Positions 1 to 6,269 of a DNA stretch of 7,651 nucleotides are shown here, piece by piece (the first letter of the stretch is position 1; each line of letters begins with the position of its first letter). The stretch is from Flavobacteriaceae bacterium UBA5079. GTDB taxonomy: Bacteria; Bacteroidota; Bacteroidia; Flavobacteriales; Flavobacteriaceae. The position numbers and the translations under genes were made by a program. The notes beneath the pieces were generated by a model that did not search any database, was not told the origin of the DNA, and saw nothing but the letters and a program-made list of their open reading frames with translations. The stretch is taken from NCBI GenBank assembly GCA_002414705.1, contig DIAL01000156.1, positions 15,626 through 23,276 on the forward strand, given 5' to 3'.

Positions 1-792
1 ATAATATGAAACGCTTATTTTCTTTGGATAATATTTCAAATTAATAGTTTCTGGAACATTAATAACCGTTACTGGAATTTTTAAAGTGCCTTCCGTAAAC
101 TTTGTAACAGCACCTTCAACTTGAACTTGAGTATTTGAGAATGTGATATCATTCTGGTTTTGTGGTAATTTTAAAGAAACGGTTGTTGTAATATCTTTAT
201 TAACATCTTGAAGCTTTAAAGTATCGGTTTCAAAAAATTTAATGTCTGAAATTAAGACGTTTGGTCCTATAATTTTAATAGAATCTGGAGTGATTTTAAA
301 AGAATTTAAAATATCATAACCAATAGCATAGTTTACTTTCGCGTTAATTTTAATAGGAACTTTTTTTATAGCATTAACATCGTATTTAAAGTATAATGTA
401 TCTGGATTAATATTTACAACCTCTACAGATTTATCAAACTGTGAAATAATATCTAAAAAAGCTGTGTTTTTATTCCACAAATAAAAGCTATCTGTTTTTG
501 TAATATTCTGACTAAAATCGATTTCTATTTTTGGGTTTTCAAAATAATATTTTAAAAGATTAAAACCTTGTGTTTTTAAACTCACTCTCAAGCTATTTTG
601 GGTTTCATTAAATATAACATCTGCCTCTGGGACATTTACTTTATTTATTTGAAATGTAATCGTATTTACATAGGTTTTAGATAACTTCATTAAAATAAGA
701 ACACAAAAGGACATGATTAAGAATAAAAAAAACACATGGATTCTTTTATTCTTTATACCCTTTAATATTTTAGATTTTATGTTGTTGATCAT
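1..792 (-). CDS. YbbR/CdaR-like membrane protein (3' end cut by window edge)
   Basis: An open frame runs without a stop from ATG at 792-790 to base 1, giving 264 codons; the C-terminus lies outside the window. A basic N-terminus (KSKILKGIKNKR) is followed by one hydrophobic segment at about residues 20-35, so this is probably a single-pass membrane protein with its bulk outside the cytoplasm. The rest is beta-rich. Residues about 144-225 look like a YbbR domain: VPIKINAKVNYAIGYDI, then ITPDSIKIIGP, then a segment ending in TLKLQDV. In Firmicutes the YbbR protein CdaR modulates the di-adenylate cyclase CdaA; whether that role holds here is not shown by the sequence. The start is supported by an ATGA overlap with the stop codon of the upstream glycosyltransferase gene, which suggests translational coupling. 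The family call is fairly secure, the function is inferred. Confidence 0.82.
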   Translation of the reverse strand, partial: MINNIKSKILKGIKNKRIHVFFLFLIMSFCVLILMKLSKTYVNTITFQINKVNVPEADVIFNETQNSLRVSLKTQGFNLLKYYFENPKIEIDFSQNITKTDSFYLWNKNTAFLDIISQFDKSVEVVNINPDTLYFKYDVNAIKKVPIKINAKVNYAIGYDILNSFKITPDSIKIIGPNVLISDIKFFETDTLKLQDVNKDITTTVSLKLPQNQNDITFSNTQVQVEGAVTKFTEGTLKIPVTVINVPETINLKYYPKKISVSYY

Positions 793-1796
793 TTGCTTTT
801 AAAAAATAATTGAGGGAAAATTTCCTCTGGTTTTTTATTACTAATTCTCAAGATTGTTATGGACTTTAAAAAATTGAATCCATATCCTGTAAACTGAATC
901 ATGGTTGCAAAAATGGATTGAATTGCAATTTTTAAACTTCGTGTGCTACGCAAAGCAATTAAAAATACGACTAAAAAATAGATTCCGTAAAGTGCTAATA
1001 ATTGAAAATAACTAAAAACAGCTAAAACAAAAGCAACTAATAAGCCTAAAATAAATAGTGATGGAAACCAATAAGTTATTTTTTTAGTTTCTGGATGCCA
1101 CCTATTTAATATGGGACGAACCAATCCAAATTTGGATACTTGCTTATAAAATTTGGTCCAAGAAATGCGACGCTTATGATACACAAAAGCCTCGGAAATT
1201 AGTGCTGTTTGGTATCCTAATTTCCAAAGTCTTATGGAAAGATCTGGATCTTCACCTGGATGGATATTTCCAAAACCACCCGTTTTAATAAAGGCATCTT
1301 TTGAGAGTCCCATATTAAAACTTCGCGGCTGAAACTTATTAATTTGCTTCTTATTTCCTCTAATTCCGCCTGTTGTAATAAAAGCGGTCATAGTGAAATT
1401 AATAGCTTTTTGTAAATCGCTAAAATTTTCGTGAGCAGCATCTGGACCTCCAAAACAATCAATAAAATTGTTCTTTAAAAATGAAGTCACTATATGTAAG
1501 TAATCAGGAGGTAAAATACAATCAGAATCTAAAATAATAAAATAGTTCCCTTTAGCATGCTGCATACCAAAATTTCTGGAGTCTCCAGGTCCCGAATTCG
1601 CTTTTGTGAAATAGGAAATATGTAGTTGTTCTTGATATCTTTTTATTACATCCTCCGATGTCTTGGTTGAACCATCTTCGACTATAACTATTTCGAAATT
1701 TTTATGCAAATTTAGATTTCTGAAACTATGTAACAGCTCGTCTATTTCATTCGGACGATTAAAAACTGGTATAATAAAAGAAAATTCTAATTGCAT
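789..1796 (-). CDS. Family 2 glycosyltransferase with C-terminal membrane segments
   Basis: This 335-aa protein has a GT-A type glycosyltransferase domain in the first 230 or so residues. It opens with FSFIIPVFNRPNEIDELL (5-22), the usual GT2 start. VEDGS at 39-43 fits the nucleotide-binding acidic site, DSD at 90-92 is the metal-binding DxD motif, and GEDPDLSIRLW at 181-191 carries the expected catalytic acidic pair (E182, D183). Two clear hydrophobic segments follow at about 243-263 and 265-283, and a weaker one at about 295-312, so the enzyme is probably anchored in the inner membrane with the catalytic domain in the cytoplasm. It should transfer a sugar from a nucleotide-sugar donor to a lipid or glycan acceptor; neither donor nor acceptor can be read from the sequence. 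The gene starts just after a terminator and overlaps the YbbR-like gene by 4 bases. Its regulation is probably separate from the upstream cargo genes. Confidence 0.9.
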   Translation of the reverse strand: MQLEFSFIIPVFNRPNEIDELLHSFRNLNLHKNFEIVIVEDGSTKTSEDVIKRYQEQLHISYFTKANSGPGDSRNFGMQHAKGNYFIILDSDCILPPDYLHIVTSFLKNNFIDCFGGPDAAHENFSDLQKAINFTMTAFITTGGIRGNKKQINKFQPRSFNMGLSKDAFIKTGGFGNIHPGEDPDLSIRLWKLGYQTALISEAFVYHKRRISWTKFYKQVSKFGLVRPILNRWHPETKKITYWFPSLFILGLLVAFVLAVFSYFQLLALYGIYFLVVFLIALRSTRSLKIAIQSIFATMIQFTGYGFNFLKSITILRISNKKPEEIFPQLFFKSK

Positions 1797-1800
1797 ATAG

Positions 1801-1808
1801 CAAATGTA
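1801..1808 (-). promoter_or_regulatory. Candidate -7 box (TACATTTG) for the glycosyltransferase gene
   Basis: Read on the minus strand the bases are TACATTTG, an exact match to the Bacteroidota -7 consensus TAnnTTTG. It lies 4 bases before the ATG at 1796, so transcription would begin at or very near the start codon. A TTTG lies 23 bases upstream (1832-1835), in the loop of the neighbouring terminator; that is at the long end of the spacing reported for flavobacteria. The position after a terminator makes a promoter here necessary, but the exact box is inferred from the motif only. Confidence 0.4.
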
Positions 1809-1821
1809 ATTAAACGCAAAA

Positions 1822-1847
1822 AAAAACCACGCAAATGCGTGGTTTTT
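1822..1847 (-). terminator. Intrinsic terminator of the 824-aa cargo gene, possibly bidirectional
   Basis: A perfect inverted repeat pairs 1822-1832 with 1837-1847 (core CCACGC/GCGTGG, loop AAAT). On the minus strand it is followed by a run of nine T (1826-1818, partly in the stem), and on the plus strand by TTTTT. It starts 24 bases after the stop codon at 1872, where a factor-independent terminator is expected. It separates the cargo genes from the glycosyltransferase gene. The symmetric A/T flanks mean it could also stop plus-strand transcription. Confidence 0.88.
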
Positions 1848-1871
1848 AAATATATTATTTAGAATTAATTT

Positions 1872-4346
1872 TTAGTTCTTAATAATACGGATTGTTTCAG
1901 TTGTATTATTAATCATTACCTTAACAAAGTATGCACCTGTTTGTAATGATGTCATATTTACTTCACTAGAAACAGTATTTGGCGCTAATCTTAATACCTC
2001 TTGACCTAACATATTATAAACCGCAACATTTTGAATATTTTGTTGTGCTTTTAATGTTAACACATTGTTTACTGGATTAGGGTAATATGTGAATAATTCT
2101 TGTGTTTGAAACTCTTCAATGCTTAAAGCTGGATTATAAGCAGAGATTGAAAAAGGTTCAGATTCATCTCCATTATACTCCCAAACTCTTATGTAAATAA
2201 TTGATCCTGGAGTTAGGCTTGATAAACTTAATAAAGAGTAAATACCATTAGAATCATCATTACAACCTATTGACGTTAATGAACCGCAAGTTCCAGAAAA
2301 AGCTTCTAATACTGAATCAAAATCTTCATTTAATGTGCCCATATCAGGACCCGTTTCAATATTTATAATACCATCTGATGGAACCTGAACACTATACCAT
2401 ACGCCTGGACCATTTAAACCACAACTACCTGTTTCACCTCCTATTGTAGCAGCAACAACTGAACCATCTACAGGATTAGTAGCAAATGCTGTACCTGGAG
2501 TTAACATAATAGCACCTCCACAATCATCATTTGCAGGAGGACATGCTTCAACAAGAAATGTCCCTAAATCAATATCACATGCCATATCCGAATGAACTAA
2601 TGTTAAATCTACACTAGTTCCAAAGGCATAAGGACCTGCTTGTGTGATACCTGTTCCTGTTACTGGATACGTGGTTACACCATCACTAATTTCAGTTGCA
2701 TCGGCAACATCAGTAATATCCACATTAACAAAAAACTCATTCGTACCACAATCTGTAGTTGTAGTAGTTTCGTTTACGGCAGCTGACGTACAATTTAACT
2801 GTGTAATATCTAATGTGTAAGGTGTTGACTGTGGTGCTGGCCAAGATGAGATTACAACATAATAAGTAGTTCCACCTGTTAATGAAATGGCAGGTAAACT
2901 TCTAGTTGTTCCAGTGGTGGCAGTGTGATATGCTACAACGGAAGTAAATGGACATCCCTCAAAAAGCCAAAAGCCTATCCAATCGTCTAAAGTATTGCTT
3001 AAGTCGAAATTGAAAGTTCCATTAGTTGCAGGTGTAAATTCATAGACTACATCATCTCCTGTAATATAAAAAGCACTACCTGTTCCATTTGTATATTGAG
3101 CACCAGCTAGAGGTGGCACATCAGAATTCTCATAATCATCACCATAAGCAGACGTATCATCTGTAGTAGTATAAGGTATTGATGTAACTATTATAGATTC
3201 TTCACAAACGGCACCAACAGGAGCTGATCCCGTTGTAAAACTCCAAACAGGGCAACCAGTAGCTTCAGTTGTGTCATTTACTGGTTTTATAACCCAGTAC
3301 AGTAATGTGTCATAACCAGTTAAAGTAATAGCGGCATTTAAATCGGTGTAATTTCCTATTAAACCATAATCATCACCTGTTGGTGTTTCACCAGCATATA
3401 AATTATAAGATGTTGGTGTTGGTCCTGTTGTTGGTGCTTCCCAAGAAAACGTCACATTACCAGTTGGTACATCCACTGCTCCATCAGCAGGAGTTGGATT
3501 CATAGCACAATTTGGTTCTGGAGACAAACTTGTAAAACTTAACACAGCTGACCAATTACTAAAGCCATTTGAATCACAATTAGCCCTAACATAAAAATCA
3601 TAATCTGTGGATTCTGTGAGTCCAGAAGCACTATCTGTAATAACGCCTGCTCCTGTTGTACCAAAATCGACTGCTGTACCTGCATCTGGAGCTACTCCTG
3701 AAGCCATTATTACCCATTCGTAACCAGAACTTGCTTCAGTTATGGCATCCCAACTTACGTCTGCTGTGGTTTGAGTTGTTGTTACTAGGCTATTTCCTGG
3801 TATTGGACAGGTTGGTGTTTCTTCAATTAAAACATCGTCTAAATATAATGCGGCACCATCTATACCATTGTAATTGAAAATAATTTGAACATTACTTTGT
3901 CCTGCATACGCGGACAAATTTAATTCTACTTCAATCCACTCATAATTCGGAAAAACGCCCAAGGCAGTTTCATCCCATAAAACGGTTTCTGTTGTGCCAT
4001 CTGTTGCACTTACTGTAAAATCATAATTCTCATTTGGGTCTACCGACCAAAAATAGCTCATGCTTACCCAAAAAATTAATCTTGGATTTGTAGCCGAAGA
4101 TAAATCTATAACAGAAGTTGTTAAATCTTCATCAGCAGGATTAAGAGCAGCATCATAATTAACTTCGGCAGAAGCAGTTCCTGTATTAAAGTTTGTTGAA
4201 GTTTGCCAAGTTTCCGCAGCATTAACTTGCGTCAATGTCCAACCTGCTGGAGGGACAGAGGTTTCGAATCCTTCAGTTAAATATTGACCATAGGTTACTA
4301 CAGAAATTAGACTGAAAACAAAAAACATAAAAGTATTTTTTTTCAT
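1872..4346 (-). CDS. Secreted multidomain protein (cleaved-adhesin-like, Fn3-like, PPC-like) with T9SS type A sorting domain
   Basis: This 824-aa protein begins with a Sec signal peptide (KK then a hydrophobic stretch to about residue 18; probable cleavage after TYG, leaving Q21). Residues about 22-176 resemble the cleaved-adhesin/choice-of-anchor J jelly-roll fold: EGFETSVPPAGWT near the start and ALYLDDVLIEE at the end. Two Fn3-like domains follow at about 179-274 (ADVSWDAI, YDFYVRANC) and 280-373 (VTFSWEAP, LYWVIKPVN). PPC-like beta domains lie at about 381-519 (DDVVYEFTP, TYYVVISSW) and 606-738 (NDDCGGAI, GPGVWYSVQVP, IIYIRVWEY). A cysteine-bounded segment at 533-602 lies between them. 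Residues about 750-824 are a T9SS type A C-terminal domain (YYPNPV, YNMLGQEV, LQTGAYFVKV). No catalytic domain is visible, so an adhesive or surface-binding role is inferred. It lies 72 bases after the CRTAC1-like gene with no terminator between, so readthrough is likely alongside its own candidate promoter. Confidence 0.9.
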   Translation of the reverse strand: MKKNTFMFFVFSLISVVTYGQYLTEGFETSVPPAGWTLTQVNAAETWQTSTNFNTGTASAEVNYDAALNPADEDLTTSVIDLSSATNPRLIFWVSMSYFWSVDPNENYDFTVSATDGTTETVLWDETALGVFPNYEWIEVELNLSAYAGQSNVQIIFNYNGIDGAALYLDDVLIEETPTCPIPGNSLVTTTQTTADVSWDAITEASSGYEWVIMASGVAPDAGTAVDFGTTGAGVITDSASGLTESTDYDFYVRANCDSNGFSNWSAVLSFTSLSPEPNCAMNPTPADGAVDVPTGNVTFSWEAPTTGPTPTSYNLYAGETPTGDDYGLIGNYTDLNAAITLTGYDTLLYWVIKPVNDTTEATGCPVWSFTTGSAPVGAVCEESIIVTSIPYTTTDDTSAYGDDYENSDVPPLAGAQYTNGTGSAFYITGDDVVYEFTPATNGTFNFDLSNTLDDWIGFWLFEGCPFTSVVAYHTATTGTTRSLPAISLTGGTTYYVVISSWPAPQSTPYTLDITQLNCTSAAVNETTTTTDCGTNEFFVNVDITDVADATEISDGVTTYPVTGTGITQAGPYAFGTSVDLTLVHSDMACDIDLGTFLVEACPPANDDCGGAIMLTPGTAFATNPVDGSVVAATIGGETGSCGLNGPGVWYSVQVPSDGIINIETGPDMGTLNEDFDSVLEAFSGTCGSLTSIGCNDDSNGIYSLLSLSSLTPGSIIYIRVWEYNGDESEPFSISAYNPALSIEEFQTQELFTYYPNPVNNVLTLKAQQNIQNVAVYNMLGQEVLRLAPNTVSSEVNMTSLQTGAYFVKVMINNTTETIRIIKN

Positions 4347-4400
4347 AATAAAATAGTTTAATTAATTGACTATTAAATTAAAAAAGAAATTTGTTATTTC

Positions 4401-4430
4401 CAAATGTTTAAAAAAACTCTATTCTTTCAA
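4401..4430 (-). promoter_or_regulatory. Candidate promoter for the 824-aa cargo gene (TTG-N19-AACATTTG)
   Basis: On the minus strand TTG at 4430-4428 is followed after exactly 19 bases by AACATTTG at 4408-4401. The layout matches the Bacteroidota -33/-7 arrangement (TTTG or TTG, about 19 bases, TAnnTTTG) with one mismatch in the -7 box. The -33 element lies inside the last codons of the upstream CRTAC1-like gene. A transcript from here would have an AT-rich leader of roughly 50 bases. This is motif evidence only. Confidence 0.4.
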
Positions 4431-6140
4431 TACTTGAATGGTTTCTGTTTCGCTTATAAAACTAATTTTAACAATATAAATTCCAGATTTAAAATTTGAC
4501 ATATCTACTTTAAATTTTAAACTTTGATAAGTATTGTTATAAATCTCTTGACCCAAAACGGTATATACTGTTACTGATTTTATAGTTTTTTCAGATTTTA
4601 ATGTTAAGGTGTTTTTAACCGGATTTGGGTAATATAAAAAAGCCTTTTTAAACTCATTTTCAATATTCAAACTATAACTTCCTTCAGTAATTTCTATCAG
4701 CTGATTAGCATTTACGTTTTCTATATAATCCACCATACCACTTAACCACGTTATTTTTATATAATCAATTGTTGTGTTTGTTCCCAAACCAAAAAACGCT
4801 GTATTGGAATTTTGAGCTAAATACCCTTCACCACAAAGTGTATATCTATATTGTTTGTTGCCATTTATTGAAATTTCAATACGTGATCCAATACCATCTT
4901 TATTACTTACAACACCTATTAAATTTACTTTTAACCAATTATTACCATTGTTTGTTTGATTTTCCCATAAATACATGTTTTCATAATTAATATTACTAAC
5001 AGCAATATCTGGAAAACCATCGTTATTAAAATCACCAATAGCGTTTGAGTAACTTCTTGCCGCATCGCCAACGAACCCTGAATTTAATGAATTTTCAAAC
5101 GTACTATTAGCTCTGTTTTTATAAAAAGCTGAAGATCTAAACAAGGGATTGGAACCATCAAACTCACAGCTTACATAAATATCTTCATCCATATCGTTAT
5201 CAGCATCCAAAAAAACGGCTCCCCAAGAAAAGCTATTTAATCGGGTACCAGAAAATATAGCGATATTTGTAAAAGTACCATCACCATTATTTCTATAAAG
5301 AATATTACCATCGGTTGGTGTATTTGTTATATAAATATCAAACCAGCCGTCGTTATTAAAATCGCCTATGGTTGTGGTCATAGCATCAATAGAAATACCT
5401 GTGTTTGATGCAGCACTTACATCAGTAAAAGTTCCGTTCCCGTTATTACGGTATAGAAAGTTTTGATTAAAATACTTATCGCTAGACAAGTAAATGTCTT
5501 GCCACCCGTCATTATTGTAATCAAAAAATGCTGAACAAAATGTCATGTGGCTATCAATATCAAATCCAGCTTGAGCAGTTACATCTGTAAAGGTATTATT
5601 ACCATTATTTCTATAAAAATAATTAGGCTGCATGTCAGACTCACTTCTATTACTTAAAAAAACATCTAAAAACCCATCGTTATTATAATCTCCCCATGAT
5701 GCGCCATAAGTTTCTAGATTTTGAGTTGGTAATCCTGAAGTAACAGAAATATCTTGAAAATTAGAATCGCCTATATTTAGATATAGTTTGTTACCATCTG
5801 TGTTAGAGGTAACAAATAAATCCTTATCACCATCATTATCAACATCTACCCAAACTACTTGTTTTTGTTGACTAGTGTTTAATGGTAAATTTAAATTATC
5901 AACCTCAAAAGAGCCATTTACGTTTTTAAAAAAAAGGACCTTACTATTTTGTTCGGTGGCTATACTTAAATCATCCCATCCATCGTTATTATAATCGCAA
6001 AATGATATGCCATTCCCTAAATACGTATCACCTGCGGTAGCTACCAAGCCTAAATTTGTGGCTTGATTTACAAAATTAATTTGTGCTTGTAAATAACTTG
6101 TAAAAACTAGAAAAAGAGATAAAACGTAATTGTTTTTCAT
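4419..6140 (-). CDS. CRTAC1-like FG-GAP/VCBS repeat protein with ASPIC/UnbV domain and T9SS type A sorting domain
   Basis: This 573-aa protein starts with a signal peptide (MKNNYVLSLFLVFTSYLQA; cleavage after A19 leaves Q20). Seven repeats carry a calcium-binding loop of the DxNNDGxxDxxx kind, starting at residues 49, 99, 151, 207, 260, 312 and 370, about 50-58 residues apart. This is the pattern of an FG-GAP/VCBS beta-propeller such as the integrin-alpha fold. The sixth loop (DADNDMDED) has lost the usual glycine. Residues about 402-468 match ASPIC/UnbV: NWLKVNLIG, SNKDGIGSRIEI, GEGYLAQNS, FFGLGTNTTIDYIKITW. Residues about 499-573 are a T9SS type A sorting domain (YYPNPVKNTLTL, VYTVLGQEIY, KSGIYIVKI). 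The family is widespread in secreted proteins of marine Bacteroidota; its binding partner here is unknown. It is the first gene after the fabI terminator and probably heads a two-gene cargo unit. Confidence 0.93.
   Translation of the reverse strand: MKNNYVLSLFLVFTSYLQAQINFVNQATNLGLVATAGDTYLGNGISFCDYNNDGWDDLSIATEQNSKVLFFKNVNGSFEVDNLNLPLNTSQQKQVVWVDVDNDGDKDLFVTSNTDGNKLYLNIGDSNFQDISVTSGLPTQNLETYGASWGDYNNDGFLDVFLSNRSESDMQPNYFYRNNGNNTFTDVTAQAGFDIDSHMTFCSAFFDYNNDGWQDIYLSSDKYFNQNFLYRNNGNGTFTDVSAASNTGISIDAMTTTIGDFNNDGWFDIYITNTPTDGNILYRNNGDGTFTNIAIFSGTRLNSFSWGAVFLDADNDMDEDIYVSCEFDGSNPLFRSSAFYKNRANSTFENSLNSGFVGDAARSYSNAIGDFNNDGFPDIAVSNINYENMYLWENQTNNGNNWLKVNLIGVVSNKDGIGSRIEISINGNKQYRYTLCGEGYLAQNSNTAFFGLGTNTTIDYIKITWLSGMVDYIENVNANQLIEITEGSYSLNIENEFKKAFLYYPNPVKNTLTLKSEKTIKSVTVYTVLGQEIYNNTYQSLKFKVDMSNFKSGIYIVKISFISETETIQVLKE
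4998..5996 (-). repeat. Seven VCBS/FG-GAP coding repeats inside the CRTAC1-like gene
   Basis: Each repeat encodes an acidic loop near DYNNDGWDDL followed by a short beta strand. The seven loops correspond to residues 49-60, 99-110, 151-162, 207-218, 260-271, 312-323 and 370-381. On the plus strand the same core, close to ccatcgttattataatc, recurs at several of the repeats. The DNA similarity follows from the constrained acidic loop and AT-rich codon use, so these are protein repeats and not a separate DNA element. Confidence 0.9.
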
Positions 6141-6147
6141 ATAGATT

Positions 6148-6163
6148 AAACATAAATATGTTT
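6148..6163. repeat. Short perfect inverted repeat in the leader of the CRTAC1-like gene
   Basis: AAACATA and TATGTTT form a 7-base inverted repeat around a 2-base spacer. It lies between the candidate -7 box and the ATG at 6140. The position would suit an operator, and the 2-base spacer is too short for an RNA hairpin loop without opening the inner pairs. It is all A/T apart from one C/G pair per arm, so chance is a real possibility. Confidence 0.3.
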
Positions 6164-6165
6164 TA

Positions 6166-6173
6166 CCAAGATA
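6166..6173 (-). promoter_or_regulatory. Candidate -7 box (TATCTTGG) for the CRTAC1-like gene
   Basis: The minus strand reads TATCTTGG, one base off TAnnTTTG, and sits 25 bases before the ATG at 6140. No TTG lies at the expected 17-23 base distance upstream. A promoter is expected somewhere between 6141 and 6215 because a strong terminator lies just upstream; this is the best candidate seen there. Confidence 0.3.
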
Positions 6174-6215
6174 GTAAATAATTTACAATATTAATTGCCA
6201 GATATTTATACAAAA

Positions 6216-6247
6216 AAAAGCCATTCTTATCAGTAAGAATGGCTTTT
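6216..6247 (-). terminator. Intrinsic terminator after fabI
   Basis: A perfect 14-base stem pairs 6216-6229 with 6234-6247 (core GCCATTCTTA/TAAGAATGGC, loop TCAG). On the minus strand it ends in a run of eight T (6219-6212, the first four paired). It begins 22 bases after the fabI stop codon. It should end transcripts coming through recN and fabI, insulating the cargo genes downstream. Confidence 0.9.
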
Positions 6248-6269
6248 CTATATGGTATATCTAATAAAC

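Noticed and set aside
3656..3877. Plus-strand open frame of 73 codons
   Set aside because: It lies wholly inside the Fn3/adhesin part of the 824-aa gene on the other strand. The product is leucine-rich antisense translation with no recognisable domain.
4356..4381. AT-only imperfect inverted repeat (near TTTAATTAAT / ATTAAATTAAA) in the leader of the 824-aa gene
   Set aside because: It is almost pure A/T with a bulge, so it is weak as RNA structure and expected by chance in this composition. It lacks the G/C core of a terminator.
4769..4990. Plus-strand open frame of 73 codons
   Set aside because: It is antisense to the ASPIC/UnbV part of the CRTAC1-like gene. Its tyrosine/leucine/histidine-rich translation looks like a shadow of that gene.
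4998..5996. Regularly spaced similar DNA segments that could suggest a CRISPR-like or tandem DNA repeat
   Set aside because: They are in frame, encode the acidic VCBS loops and diverge between copies as protein repeats do. The intervals between them are coding.
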